From Nostoc sp. FACHB-152 (GTDB lineage: Bacteria; Cyanobacteriota; Cyanobacteriia; Cyanobacteriales; Nostocaceae), in the NCBI RefSeq assembly GCF_014697475.1, contig NZ_JACJRV010000035.1:1-64000 (forward strand): 64,000 nt of DNA, given 5' to 3'. How positions within the stretch are numbered: the stretch's first letter is position 1; each line of letters begins with the position of its first letter. The notes under the pieces were generated by a model that was given only the letters and a program-made list of their open reading frames with translations, searched no databases and had not been told where the DNA came from. Below, one piece after another: positions 18,247 through 27,864 of this stretch. A program made the translations under genes and the position numbers.

Positions 18247-20175
18247 ATGAGTATTATTACACTCCAAGCTGTTAAAAAAGATTTTGGGATCAAAGAAATA
18301 TTAAAAGACGCTAACTTTAGCATCGATGCCAATGATAAAGTTGGTTTAATTGGTACTAATGGTTCGGGAAAATCAACTCTACTAAAAATGATTGCTGGGC
18401 TAGAACCAGTTGATAGTGGACAAATTATCAGTAGCTCCGGTGCTAAAATCATCTACCTACCCCAACAACCAGATTTAGATGAAAGTCTCACAGTTTTAGA
18501 GCAAGTGTTTGCTGACAGTGGCGAACAAATGAAACTGGTACGCGAGTATGAAGAATTATCAGATAAACTCGCCCATTATCCCGAAGATAGTCAGTTAATG
18601 TCTCGCCTGTCTACAGTTATGCAAAGGATGGACGCGACTGGCGCATGGGAACTCGAAACCAACGCTAAAATAATTCTCACAAAGTTAGGAATTGCCGATT
18701 TTGATGCACCCATATCCACCTTATCTGGAGGCTACCGTAAGCGCATTGCTCTAGCAACAGCCTTGTTATCAGAACCCGATGTTTTGCTTATGGATGAGCC
18801 AACAAACCATCTCGATGCGCTGTCGGTGGAATGGTTACAAAGTTATTTAAATCGCTTTCGCGGCGCACTTTTATTAATTACTCACGATCGCTACTTCTTA
18901 GATAAAGTCACCAATCGCATCATCGAAATTGACAGAGGTGACATCTATACTTATACAGGTAATTATTCATATTACCTCGAAAAGAAAGCCTTAGCTGAAG
19001 AATCTGCCGTAAGTAGCCAACGCAAACATCAAGGCGTGTTGCGGCGAGAACTCGAATGGTTAAAGCGTGGCCCCAAAGCCAGAAGTACAAAACAAAAAGC
19101 CAGAATTCAGCGCATTCAAGCCATGCGCGAAACTGAGTTTAAACCAGGTTTAGGTAAAGTAGATATTTCTACAGTCAGCCGTCGTATTGGCAAAAAAGTT
19201 ATTGACCTGAAGAATATATCTAAAGCTTATAACGACAGAACTCTGATTAAGAATTTTACTTACGAATTTAGCCCGGAAGACCGCATTGGCATCATTGGTG
19301 GTAACGGTGCGGGTAAGTCTACCTTAATGAACATCATCACCGGACGCGTAGAACCGGACTCAGGTAGCGTCGAAATTGGCGGGACAATTCACATTGGTTA
19401 TTTTGACCAACATTCAGAAGAATTACTCACAGCTTTGAATGAAAATCAGCGCGTGATTGACTATATCAAAGAAGAAGGCGAATTTGTGCAAATTGCTGAT
19501 GGGACTAAAATCACGGCTTCTCAAATGTTGGAACGGTTTTTATTTCCCGGAAACCAGCAGTATGCGCCAATTCATAAACTTTCTGGTGGGGAGAAACGCC
19601 GTTTATTTTTGCTGCGGATATTGATAAGTGCGCCCAATGTCTTAATCTTAGACGAACCGACTAATGATTTAGATGTGCAGACATTAGCAGTTTTAGAAGA
19701 TTACTTAGAAGATTTTGCCGGAAGTGTAATTGCAGTATCTCACGATCGCTACTTTTTAGACCGCACTGTAGACACAATCTTTGCCTTAGAAGAAGGTGGA
19801 AATCTCCGTCAATATCCAGGTAATTATTCTGTGTATCTCGACTATAAAAAAGCCGAAGAAACAGCACAGCAAGAAGCAGCTAAAACTCAAGAGAAACCAA
19901 AAAATACTGAAGTTCAAACAGCAACTCAAACTAAAGATAACGAAACTAAAAAACGCCGCAGATTATCCAATTGGGAAAAGCGCGAATTTGAGCAATTAGA
20001 AGCTAAAATTGCCCAGCTAGAAACCGAAAAAGCCGAAGCCGAAACAGCAATGAATAAAGCTGCGCCAGGTAATTACAGCCAAGTGCAGAAACTTTACGAA
20101 CAAGTGGAAGCACTCAAGCAAGCAATTGATACAGCGACAGAACGCTGGTTAGAATTAGCTGAAATGGAGTCTTGA
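18247..20175 (+). CDS. ABC-F ATPase, Uup-like
   Basis: A soluble tandem ABC ATPase of 642 residues without membrane segments. NBD1 has GTNGSGKST, LSGGYRKR and LLMDEPTNHLD; NBD2 has GGNGAGKST, LSGGEKRR and LILDEPTNDLD. The linker between them carries the basic segment KRGPKARSTKQKARIQR typical of ABC-F P-site interaction motifs. The C-terminal 80 residues form a coiled coil (WEKREFEQLEAKIAQLETEK) as in Uup, which binds DNA or ribosomes. ABC-F proteins act on the ribosome rather than in transport. The Uma2 gene follows after 24 nt. Confidence 0.93.
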   Translation: MSIITLQAVKKDFGIKEILKDANFSIDANDKVGLIGTNGSGKSTLLKMIAGLEPVDSGQIISSSGAKIIYLPQQPDLDESLTVLEQVFADSGEQMKLVREYEELSDKLAHYPEDSQLMSRLSTVMQRMDATGAWELETNAKIILTKLGIADFDAPISTLSGGYRKRIALATALLSEPDVLLMDEPTNHLDALSVEWLQSYLNRFRGALLLITHDRYFLDKVTNRIIEIDRGDIYTYTGNYSYYLEKKALAEESAVSSQRKHQGVLRRELEWLKRGPKARSTKQKARIQRIQAMRETEFKPGLGKVDISTVSRRIGKKVIDLKNISKAYNDRTLIKNFTYEFSPEDRIGIIGGNGAGKSTLMNIITGRVEPDSGSVEIGGTIHIGYFDQHSEELLTALNENQRVIDYIKEEGEFVQIADGTKITASQMLERFLFPGNQQYAPIHKLSGGEKRRLFLLRILISAPNVLILDEPTNDLDVQTLAVLEDYLEDFAGSVIAVSHDRYFLDRTVDTIFALEEGGNLRQYPGNYSVYLDYKKAEETAQQEAAKTQEKPKNTEVQTATQTKDNETKKRRRLSNWEKREFEQLEAKIAQLETEKAEAETAMNKAAPGNYSQVQKLYEQVEALKQAIDTATERWLELAEMES

Positions 20176-20199
20176 AAAAATAAGAATAAGTAATAACTT

Positions 20200-20784
20200 A
20201 TGAATGCTCTGACACTAAATTTACCATCCATCTTGGAATTAACTGACGAACAGTTTTATCAACTTTGCCAGGTAAATCGTGATTTGAGAATTGAGCGTTC
20301 AGCCAAGGGAGAGTTAATTATTATGCCACCTACAGGAGGCGAAACAGGGAATCGTAATATTGAAATTGCTTTTCAATTGCAAGCATGGAGCCGACACAAT
20401 AATTTAGGTATTGCGTTTGATTCTTCTACCTGTTTTAAACTACCCAATGGTGCAGAACGTTCTCCTGATGCTTCTTGGATGCGGCGAGAAAAATGGAATA
20501 GTTTGCGTGACGAACAAAAACGCAAATTTCCGCCTTTATGTCCTGAATTTGTTTTAGAGTTGCGTTCCGAAACAGATGCACTAAAACCTCTGCAAGAGAA
20601 AATGCAAGAATATATAAATAATGGCGCAAGCTTAGGTTGGCTAATTGACCCGAAAACCAAACAAGTAGAAATCTATCGTTCAGGTCAAGAAGTTGAAATA
20701 TTAAATAATCCAGAACAACTCTCAGGAGAAAATGTCTTACCAGGATTTATTCTAAATCTTACACTAATTTTTAGCAGTTTTTAG
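20200..20784 (+). CDS. Uma2 family (DUF820) putative endonuclease
   Basis: This is one of the very numerous cyanobacterial DUF820/Uma2 proteins, which have a PD-(D/E)XK nuclease fold. The 194 residues include [21 protein letters not shown], the [12 protein letters not shown] motif (D90), [12 protein letters not shown] (E120) and the C-terminal [16 protein letters not shown]. The family catalytic core is therefore complete. Targets are unknown; the family is often found near mobile DNA. It follows the ABC-F gene by 24 nt and precedes the pentapeptide-repeat gene by 8 nt, so the three genes may be one transcript. Confidence 0.9.
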   Translation: MNALTLNLPSILELTDEQFYQLCQVNRDLRIERSAKGELIIMPPTGGETGNRNIEIAFQLQAWSRHNNLGIAFDSSTCFKLPNGAERSPDASWMRREKWNSLRDEQKRKFPPLCPEFVLELRSETDALKPLQEKMQEYINNGASLGWLIDPKTKQVEIYRSGQEVEILNNPEQLSGENVLPGFILNLTLIFSSF

Positions 20785-20792
20785 CCTTCATA

Positions 20793-21290
20793 ATGCTGAA
20801 CTTATCCTCTCAAGATTTACGCCACACAGCAATTCAATTTTTAGAACAAAATCCCGGACAACGGCTACAAACTCTCAAGCAATTGGGAATAGGTCGTTAT
20901 GAATTTTTAACTAAAATTCAATTAAATGAAGCTAATATAATTTGCATTATGCGGTTTTTACAGAACCCTAAGCAGCTAAAATTTCCTAATTTAGTTAGCG
21001 CAGATTTATCTGATTTGATATTAGATGAAGTAAATTTTATTAGAGGGGATTTAACTGGTGCCAACCTGCAACGTACCAGTCTAGTTAATGCCGACCTGCT
21101 TTTTGCTAACTTTACCAAAGCTGACTTACGCAATGCAAATTTAACAGGCGCAACCCTCAATCAAACAATTTGGCGAGATGCTTTAGTCGAAGGATGCCAA
21201 TTTGGTACAGGTATCGGTTTAACTCAGCTACAGCGTCAAGATTTACAACTACGAGGAGCTAAGTTTACTCATCTAAATAGTGATAATTAA
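20793..21290 (+). CDS. Pentapeptide-repeat protein
   Basis: A 165-residue protein whose N-terminal 60 residues are helical and not repetitive. About twelve A(D/N)Lxx-type pentapeptides follow, such as [25 protein letters not shown] and TGATL, which form a short right-handed quadrilateral beta helix. Families of this kind may mimic DNA or scaffold proteins; no function is assigned. The gene begins 8 nt after the Uma2 stop. The codons for its last residues are part of a 26-bp direct repeat (21268-21293) that recurs at 21403-21428. Confidence 0.88.
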   Translation: MLNLSSQDLRHTAIQFLEQNPGQRLQTLKQLGIGRYEFLTKIQLNEANIICIMRFLQNPKQLKFPNLVSADLSDLILDEVNFIRGDLTGANLQRTSLVNADLLFANFTKADLRNANLTGATLNQTIWRDALVEGCQFGTGIGLTQLQRQDLQLRGAKFTHLNSDN

Positions 21291-21428
21291 AATTATCTAA
21301 ACCAATTCAGTAGGGTGTGTTATGGCTTTAGCCTAACGCACCGCCGCTACATATAAAATATCTAGATGGTGCGTTGTCTTTTAACGCAACGCACCCTACT
21401 TGCTCATCTAAATAATGATAATTAAAAT
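21268..21428. repeat. 26-bp direct repeats around a GGTGCGTT-type inverted-repeat element
   Basis: Copies at 21268-21293 and 21403-21428 differ by one base. Between them, 21309-21400 is a 92-bp element with 13-bp terminal inverted repeats, AGTAGGGTGYGTT. Inside it are further GGTGCGTT/AACGCACC modules. A related, shorter copy lies at 43806-43866 and a hairpin version at 54700-54727. No gene is present. Confidence 0.78.
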
Positions 21429-21475
21429 CCGAAAAATTATAAGATGATGATACTAAAATTTTTCTGGATAAATTG

Positions 21476-22651
21476 ATGAGTAATTCAATTAAACTACCCA
21501 AAAAACTCATGCTGTTGGGTTCAGGCGAACTCGGCAAAGAATTTGTCATTGCTGCTCAACGTCTGGGTAATTATGTAATTGCCGTTGACCGTTATGCTAA
21601 TGCTCCAGCTATGCAAGTGGCTGATTGTGCAGAAGTAATTTCAATGCTGAGTGCTGAGGATTTAGAAGCAGTAGTAACCAAACATCAGCCTGATTTGATA
21701 ATACCAGAAATTGAGGCAATTAGAACCGAAAAACTGCTGGAATTTGAGCAGCGAGGTATTACAGTTATCCCGACGGCGGCGGCGACTAACTACACAATGA
21801 ACCGTGACAGAATTCGGGAATTGGCACACAAAGAATTAGGCATTAGAACTGCTAAATATGGTTATGCTGTTACTCTGGATGAGTTAATCGCAATTTCTGA
21901 TGAAATTGGCTTTCCTAATGTGGTGAAACCTGTCATGTCATCCTCTGGAAAAGGTCAATCTGTAGTAGCCAATAAAGATGAAGTTGAACAGGCTTGGAAT
22001 TATGCGATCGCCAATTCTAGAGGTGACAGTCAAAAATTAATTGTTGAGGAATTTATTAACTTTGAAATTGAAATAACATTACTCACGATTAAACAATGGA
22101 ATGCCCCAACAATTTTCTGTTCTCCTATCGGTCATCGTCAAGAAAGAGGCGATTATCAAGAATCTTGGCAACCAGCAGCAATTTCTGAAGATAAAATTTT
22201 ACAATCTCAAGAAATCGCCAGAAAAGTTACCGATGCTTTAGGCGGAGCCGGAACTTTTGGCGTTGAATTTTTCATCACCAAAGATGAAGTAATTTTTTCC
22301 GAACTTTCTCCCAGACCTCACGACACGGGTATGGTGACATTAATATCACAAAATCTCAATGAATTTGAATTGCATCTGCGGGCTGTTTTAGGCTTGCCAA
22401 TTCCTGATATCGAACAACTTGGCCCATCAGCCAGCGCAGTCATTTTAGCTTCCGAACAATCAGATTCGATTGCTTTTGTTGGTGTCGCCGAAGCTTTAGC
22501 CCAAAAAGATGTTGATATTAGATTATTTGGTAAACCATCGGCTCATCCTTATCGCCGTATGGGTGTGGCTTTAGCAAAAGCCGAGAATGTTCAACAAGCA
22601 AGAGAAAAAGCGACAACAGCAGCTAAAAAAGTCAAAATTATCTCATCTTGA
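21476..22651 (+). CDS. purT: Formate-dependent phosphoribosylglycinamide formyltransferase
   Basis: PurT makes N-formyl-GAR from GAR, formate and ATP in purine synthesis and belongs to the ATP-grasp superfamily. The 391 residues align with E. coli PurT along their whole length: LLGSGELGKEFVIAAQRLG, VDRYANAPAMQVAD, PEIEAIRTE, VKPVMSSSGKGQS, PIGHRQERGDYQESWQP, SELSPRPHDTGMVTLISQ and IRLFGKPSAHPYRRMGVALA. ATG 21476 is used; a TTG directly before it (21473) is less likely. A terminator follows at 22667, so it is probably monocistronic. Confidence 0.97.
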   Translation: MSNSIKLPKKLMLLGSGELGKEFVIAAQRLGNYVIAVDRYANAPAMQVADCAEVISMLSAEDLEAVVTKHQPDLIIPEIEAIRTEKLLEFEQRGITVIPTAAATNYTMNRDRIRELAHKELGIRTAKYGYAVTLDELIAISDEIGFPNVVKPVMSSSGKGQSVVANKDEVEQAWNYAIANSRGDSQKLIVEEFINFEIEITLLTIKQWNAPTIFCSPIGHRQERGDYQESWQPAAISEDKILQSQEIARKVTDALGGAGTFGVEFFITKDEVIFSELSPRPHDTGMVTLISQNLNEFELHLRAVLGLPIPDIEQLGPSASAVILASEQSDSIAFVGVAEALAQKDVDIRLFGKPSAHPYRRMGVALAKAENVQQAREKATTAAKKVKIISS

Positions 22652-22666
22652 AGAATTAGAAATTAA

Positions 22667-22706
22667 GAGTCAGGATGCTTCAAAATAAGTATTCTGGCTC
22701 ATTTTT
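22667..22706 (+). terminator. Probable terminator of purT
   Basis: GAGTCAGGAT and ATTCTGGCTC form a 10-bp stem with two G-U pairs and a 14-nt loop, followed by ATTTTT. Confidence 0.6.
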
Positions 22707-23122
22707 GCTAACTACTTACAAGTTTTGAAATAATTATCAATACATCACAAAATATGTAAGTAGGTCGTCGTGAATATTTATCGTCAGGATAAGGCAGGAG
22801 GCAAGAGGCAGAAGGCAGAAGAGAAGAGGCTTTTAGCTTAATTAATCTTTCGTAACATAGTTAGGTTTTTTCTCACCGACTTACTTATTTTTATTGAATT
22901 AGCATAATAACCCAAGCTCAACTTGATTTTTTGTTAGTTTTCAGCATTTTCAGGGAACTCTTTATCTGAAGCCAGTTTGTCAAGACAAACCACTTTATGT
23001 AGAAATCGTAGATTTGCAACGACTCCCACCCAAAGCGGGTATAAACTCTTAAATTCAAGCCTGCTAAAGGATTGAAGATTCAGAATAGACCCCAATCTGA
23101 AAACAACAATTAAGCAAAGAGC
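22707..23122. other. Intergenic region with purine-rich repeat
   Basis: No gene is seen. Positions 22791-22830 hold a run of GGCAGGA, GGCAAGA and GGCAGAA heptamers followed by TTTTAGCT; a similar combination occurs at 33150-33256. The hybrid kinase promoter should lie in the right part, but no clear match is visible. Confidence 0.6.
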
Positions 23123-26100
23123 ATGAGTGAAATACCAGAGGGAGCCAACTCCCAGAAAGTTCAACCTAAGGGGATTGGGGCAAAAATTGATATAAAATAC
23201 AATCCAACCGAAATAGCTTTGCATCAATCTATTGAATATGCTCCTATAGGGATAGTCATATTTGATCGAGAGATGCGCTATCTGGCTGTGAGTCGCAAAT
23301 GGCTAGAAGACTATAACTTGAGCAAAGAAATTATTGGCCGCTCTCATTACGAAGTTTTTCCCGATATTCCTCCAGAGTGGAAGCAAATTCACCAACAGTG
23401 TTTAGCAGGTGCGATCGCTCAACATGATGAAGACCCCTTTCCACGCGCCGATGGTTCTGTAGAATGGGTAAGCTGGTCAATCCGTCCTTGGCATCTAGCA
23501 AACGGCGAAATTGGCGGTATGACGATGTTTACTCAAAACATCACTCAGCGCAAACAAACAGAAGCCGCTTTAAAAGAAAGCAACATATTACTGCGCTCGA
23601 TTTTAGAAAGTACACCAGATCTGATTGTTGTTAAAGATTGTAAGGGAATATATTTTACCCTCAACTCTAGTTCTGCGAACTTTCTGGGCAAAACTGTTGA
23701 GGAAGTCATCGGGAAAGACGATACTGAAGTTTTTCCCCTTGAAGTTGCATCTGCAATCATGGCAAAAGACCGCCAGATAATCGAAACAGGTGTTGGCGTA
23801 ACTTACGAGGAAGAACTCTCTAATGGGAAAAGTCAAGGAACTTATTTGACTTCTAAGGCTCCTTGGCGGGATACTCATGGCAACATCTTGGGCATTATTG
23901 CGATCACGCGCAATATTAGCAATGTCTACGACGAGCTTCGCTTACGCAAACAAACAGAAGAAGATTTACACAAAAGCAACATATTACTACGCTCAATTTT
24001 AGAAAGTACACCTGATTTTATCGTTGTCAAAGATTGCCAAGGTCGTCATGTTGCCCTCAACTCTAATTTGGCCAATTTCATGGGCAAACCAATAGAAGAG
24101 ATTATCGGCAAAGACGATACGGAAGTGCTGCCACTAGATGCTGCCTTGGCAATCATGGCCAAAGACCGACAGGTGATAGCAACAGGCAAGTTAGAGACTT
24201 ATGAGGAAGAAGTTTCCAGTGGTAATATCAGTGGCACCTTTCTCACTACAAAAGCTCCCTGGCGCGACACTCAAGGCAATATTCTCGGCATCATCGCCAC
24301 AACACGCAATATTAGCGATCGCAAACAGGCAGAACTCGCACTACAACTCAGTGAAGAAAGATTCCGCAAGCTTATTGAAGCAACATCACAAATTGTCTGG
24401 ACTACTGATGCGGAGGGTGCATTTATTACTGACCAACCGCAATGGTGTGCGTTCACTGGGCAAACGTTTGAAGAAGCCAAGGGTTGGGGATGGCTGAACA
24501 TGATTCATCCCAAAAGCCGAGAGTCCGTTGCCCAGAAATGGACAGATGCCCTAGCTAATCGCAGCTTTTACGAAGTCGAAACCATAACACGGCGTTATGA
24601 CGGAGAATATCGCTGTTTGATGGTGCGTGGTGTGCCGATTCTTGAAGCAGATGGTAGCATCCGTGAATGGGTAGGAGCCAACACCGACATCACAGAACAA
24701 AGACAAGCTGATCAAAAACTCCGGCAAACCCTAGAAATTTTAGACTCAGCCAGCGACAGTATCATCATTCGAGATATGGATGACCGAATTGTGTACTGGA
24801 ATAAAGGCGCAGAAATCCTCTATGGTTGGAAACGAGGAGAAGTCATTGGGCAGTATATCCATACATTCTTAGAAACAGTCTTTCCCAAACCGTTAGAAAC
24901 TGTGTTGAGCGAGTTTTTACAGCAGGGACATTGGGGAGGAGAACTGCATCATACAACTCGTGATGGAAGGAACATTATTGTAGCCAGCCGTTGGACACTA
25001 CAGCGTGACGCAAACGGGCAGCCTGATAATCAACTCGAAATTAACACTGATATTACCGAACGCAAACAATTTGAAGTCGCCTTAACCAAAGCCAAAGAAG
25101 CCGCCGAAACCGCCAGCCATGCCAAAAGCGAATTTCTCGCTAACATGAGCCACGAGTTACGCACACCACTGAATGGTATCCTTGGCTATGCCCAAATTTT
25201 GCAACGTTCTAAACATCTGGGCGAAGACGAGCGATCGCGCATTGATGTCATTTATCAATGTGGTTCCCATTTGCTCACCTTAATTAACGACATCCTCGAT
25301 TTGTCAAAAATCGAAGCCCAAAAAGTGGAACTGATGACCAGTGATTTCCACTTCCCGGCATTTCTCCAAGGTGTCGCCGAAATGTGTCGCATTCGTGCCG
25401 AACTCAAAGGCATTCAATTCCGCTATCAATTAGCTAACGAACTACCTGTTGGTATCCGTGCTGATGAAAAGCGTCTGCGACAAGTATTAATTAATCTCCT
25501 CAGCAACGCCATCAAATTTACCGATGTAGGTAGTGTCACTTTTACCATCAGCTATGCCTCAGAAGGCAAAATCCGCTTTGAAGTCCGCGACAGTGGTATT
25601 GGTATCCCTCAAGAAAAACTCCAAGCTATTTTTCAACCCTTTGAACAAGCAGGCGACAGGCGAAGACAAATCGAAGGCACCGGATTAGGATTAGCTATTA
25701 GCAAAAGAATTGTGGAATTAATGGACAGCACCATTCAAGTTCAAAGTGAGATAGGTGTTGGCAGTATTTTCTGGTTTGAAGTCCACCTACAAGAAGCCGA
25801 AGAATGGGTGAAAAGCTCTCAAGCCGATGACTATGGGCAAATTATCGGTATCAAAGACCGTAGACCAAAGATTCTGGTTGTTGATGATAAATGGGAAAAT
25901 CGCTCAGTTATTAATAACTTGCTGACTCCCATTGGTTTTGAAGTGACAGAAGCTAATGATGGTGAAGCGGGTTGGCAAAAAATTTTAGAATTTCAGCCTG
26001 ATCTTGTGCTTACTGATTTGCTGATGCCAGAACTCGATGGTTTTGAATTAATCGGGCGCATTCGTCAATCAGAAGCTTTTAAACATATCATCATTATTGT

Positions 26101-26479
26101 TTCGTCAGCCAGTGTATTTGAAAGTGATCAACATCGCAGTATTGAAGCAGGTGGAAATGATTTTCTGCCTAAACCTGTACAAGCGATCGCTCTATTTCAA
26201 AAATTGCGCCATTATCTTAATTTAGAGTGGCTCTATGAAGAGCGAACAACTGACAATCAGTTAGATCAAGATCATCCTGAACTAGTCTTACCACCTCCAG
26301 CAGAATTAAAAACTCTGTATGAGTTCGTGATGAAAGGCAACTTTAAGGGAATCATAAAACAAGCAGCACTAATTTCACAAATAGATCCAAAATATATTCC
26401 CTTTGCCAAACAGCTGCATCAACTGGCAAAAGGATTTCAAGACCAAGAAATTCTGGCATTAATTCACCCTCACAAGTAA
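23123..26479 (+). CDS. Multi-PAS hybrid sensor histidine kinase
   Basis: A soluble kinase of 1118 residues without membrane segments. Five PAS/PAC units (about 35-150, 160-275, 285-400, 410-530, 540-655) precede a HisKA domain with H677 ([20 protein letters not shown]), an HATPase domain ([31 protein letters not shown]) and a receiver domain with D965 ([14 protein letters not shown]). A helical tail of about 85 residues follows. PAS2 and PAS3 are nearly identical (both start [11 protein letters not shown] and contain IGKDDTEV), showing a recent internal duplication. The next gene, a receiver-kinase protein, starts 5 nt after the stop, so the two probably form one phosphorelay. The signal is unknown. 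Confidence 0.94.
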   Translation: MSEIPEGANSQKVQPKGIGAKIDIKYNPTEIALHQSIEYAPIGIVIFDREMRYLAVSRKWLEDYNLSKEIIGRSHYEVFPDIPPEWKQIHQQCLAGAIAQHDEDPFPRADGSVEWVSWSIRPWHLANGEIGGMTMFTQNITQRKQTEAALKESNILLRSILESTPDLIVVKDCKGIYFTLNSSSANFLGKTVEEVIGKDDTEVFPLEVASAIMAKDRQIIETGVGVTYEEELSNGKSQGTYLTSKAPWRDTHGNILGIIAITRNISNVYDELRLRKQTEEDLHKSNILLRSILESTPDFIVVKDCQGRHVALNSNLANFMGKPIEEIIGKDDTEVLPLDAALAIMAKDRQVIATGKLETYEEEVSSGNISGTFLTTKAPWRDTQGNILGIIATTRNISDRKQAELALQLSEERFRKLIEATSQIVWTTDAEGAFITDQPQWCAFTGQTFEEAKGWGWLNMIHPKSRESVAQKWTDALANRSFYEVETITRRYDGEYRCLMVRGVPILEADGSIREWVGANTDITEQRQADQKLRQTLEILDSASDSIIIRDMDDRIVYWNKGAEILYGWKRGEVIGQYIHTFLETVFPKPLETVLSEFLQQGHWGGELHHTTRDGRNIIVASRWTLQRDANGQPDNQLEINTDITERKQFEVALTKAKEAAETASHAKSEFLANMSHELRTPLNGILGYAQILQRSKHLGEDERSRIDVIYQCGSHLLTLINDILDLSKIEAQKVELMTSDFHFPAFLQGVAEMCRIRAELKGIQFRYQLANELPVGIRADEKRLRQVLINLLSNAIKFTDVGSVTFTISYASEGKIRFEVRDSGIGIPQEKLQAIFQPFEQAGDRRRQIEGTGLGLAISKRIVELMDSTIQVQSEIGVGSIFWFEVHLQEAEEWVKSSQADDYGQIIGIKDRRPKILVVDDKWENRSVINNLLTPIGFEVTEANDGEAGWQKILEFQPDLVLTDLLMPELDGFELIGRIRQSEAFKHIIIIVSSASVFESDQHRSIEAGGNDFLPKPVQAIALFQKLRHYLNLEWLYEERTTDNQLDQDHPELVLPPPAELKTLYEFVMKGNFKGIIKQAALISQIDPKYIPFAKQLHQLAKGFQDQEILALIHPHK

Positions 26480-26484
26480 GCGTT

Positions 26485-27813
26485 ATGAGCCTTACAACCG
26501 AACAAACCGCGACAGTTTTGATTGTTGATGACAACCCTGCTAATTTAGGTGTCTTATCTGATGCCTTGGATCAAGCAGGTCTTGAAGTGTGGGTAGCAAA
26601 ATCTGGAAAAGTAGCTTTAGAACGAGTTAAATATGCTCTACCAAACTTAATTTTATTAGATGTAATGATGCCAGAAATAGATGGATTTGAAACTTGCCGT
26701 CTATTAAAAGCAGATCCAAAAACTCAAGATATTCCTGTTATTTTTATGACAGCACTATCTGATACAACTAACAAAATTGAAGGTTTCCAAGTTGGTGCTG
26801 TAGACTATATCACCAAACCTTTTCAACAAGAAGAAGTTTTATCACGGGTAAAATTGCACTTAAAACTACATGATTTAGCTGAGAAACTAGAGCATAAAAA
26901 TTTGCTATTAGAACAGAAGGTCACAGAAGTTAGCCAAGCTTACGAAGAGCTTAAACAAGTGCAAATCCAGCTAATTCAAAGTGAAAAACTGTCCAGCTTA
27001 GGGCAAATGGTAGCAGGAATTGCCCATGAAATTAATAACCCTGTGAATTTCATTTATGGCAACCTCGTCCATGCCAATGAATATACTCAAGAAGTCATAC
27101 ATCTGCTGAATTTATATCGAGAAGAATATCCAAATCCGACACCTCGCATTCAAGAACAACTAGAACTAACCGACCTAGAATTTCTGGAGAATGATTTGTT
27201 AAAGTTGCTCCAATCGATGAATTTTGGCGCAAGACGAATTCGGGAAATTGTCAAATCCATGCGGGTTTTTTCGCGTACAGATGATGTTAGCTTGACGGAG
27301 ATTGATATTCATGAATGTCTTGATGGCACGCTCACAATTTTAAATTACCGTCTTAAACCAAAACCAGATCAGCCTGAAATCGAAGTTGTCAAAGATTATA
27401 GTTTGTTACCACCAGTAGAATGCTATGCCGGACAAATCAACCAAGTTTTTATGAATATTCTGGCGAATGCTATTGATGCCTTGGATGAATATAATAAACA
27501 GCGGTCATATGAGGAGATTAAACAGCAACCAAGCCGCATCAAAATTTGTACAACCATGATTGGAGATGATTGGATTGCCATTCATATTATTGATAACGGC
27601 CCAGGAATTACTCAAGAAGTACAAGCAAAGTTATTTCAACCTTTCTTTACAACTAAATCTGCGGGTAAAGGCACCGGATTAGGCTTATCTATTAGTCACC
27701 AAATAGTCGTAGATAAGCATGGTGGTAACATCATCTGCCAATCTACCCCAGGAAACGGCACAGAATTTATTATTAAAATTCCCATCCAACAACAAGTCGC
27801 CCAAGTTGCCTAA
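26485..27813 (+). CDS. Receiver-histidine kinase, partner of the multi-PAS kinase
   Basis: This 442-residue protein has an N-terminal receiver domain (VLIVDDNPANLGVLSDAL, phospho-acceptor D59 in LLDVMMPEIDGFE, K111 in ITKPFQ) and a coiled coil (130-165). The kinase core follows, with H181 in GIAHEINNPVNFIYGNL, N box FMNILANAIDALDE and G box GTGLGLSIS. The HEINNP form of the H box is common in cyanobacteria. It follows the hybrid kinase by 5 nt and should receive or pass on phosphate in the same pathway. No DNA-binding output domain is encoded nearby, so the final target lies elsewhere. Confidence 0.94.
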   Translation: MSLTTEQTATVLIVDDNPANLGVLSDALDQAGLEVWVAKSGKVALERVKYALPNLILLDVMMPEIDGFETCRLLKADPKTQDIPVIFMTALSDTTNKIEGFQVGAVDYITKPFQQEEVLSRVKLHLKLHDLAEKLEHKNLLLEQKVTEVSQAYEELKQVQIQLIQSEKLSSLGQMVAGIAHEINNPVNFIYGNLVHANEYTQEVIHLLNLYREEYPNPTPRIQEQLELTDLEFLENDLLKLLQSMNFGARRIREIVKSMRVFSRTDDVSLTEIDIHECLDGTLTILNYRLKPKPDQPEIEVVKDYSLLPPVECYAGQINQVFMNILANAIDALDEYNKQRSYEEIKQQPSRIKICTTMIGDDWIAIHIIDNGPGITQEVQAKLFQPFFTTKSAGKGTGLGLSISHQIVVDKHGGNIICQSTPGNGTEFIIKIPIQQQVAQVA

Positions 27814-27830
27814 GTAGAGTGGGAGATAGG

Positions 27831-27851
27831 TTACAGGTTACAGGTTACAGG
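27831..27851. repeat. TTACAGG heptamer x3
   Basis: Three perfect copies of TTACAGG between convergent genes. The complementary CCTGTAA unit is repeated at 31755-31787, next to two CCTATCA units. Confidence 0.85.
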
Positions 27852-27864
27852 TGACAAATGACTA

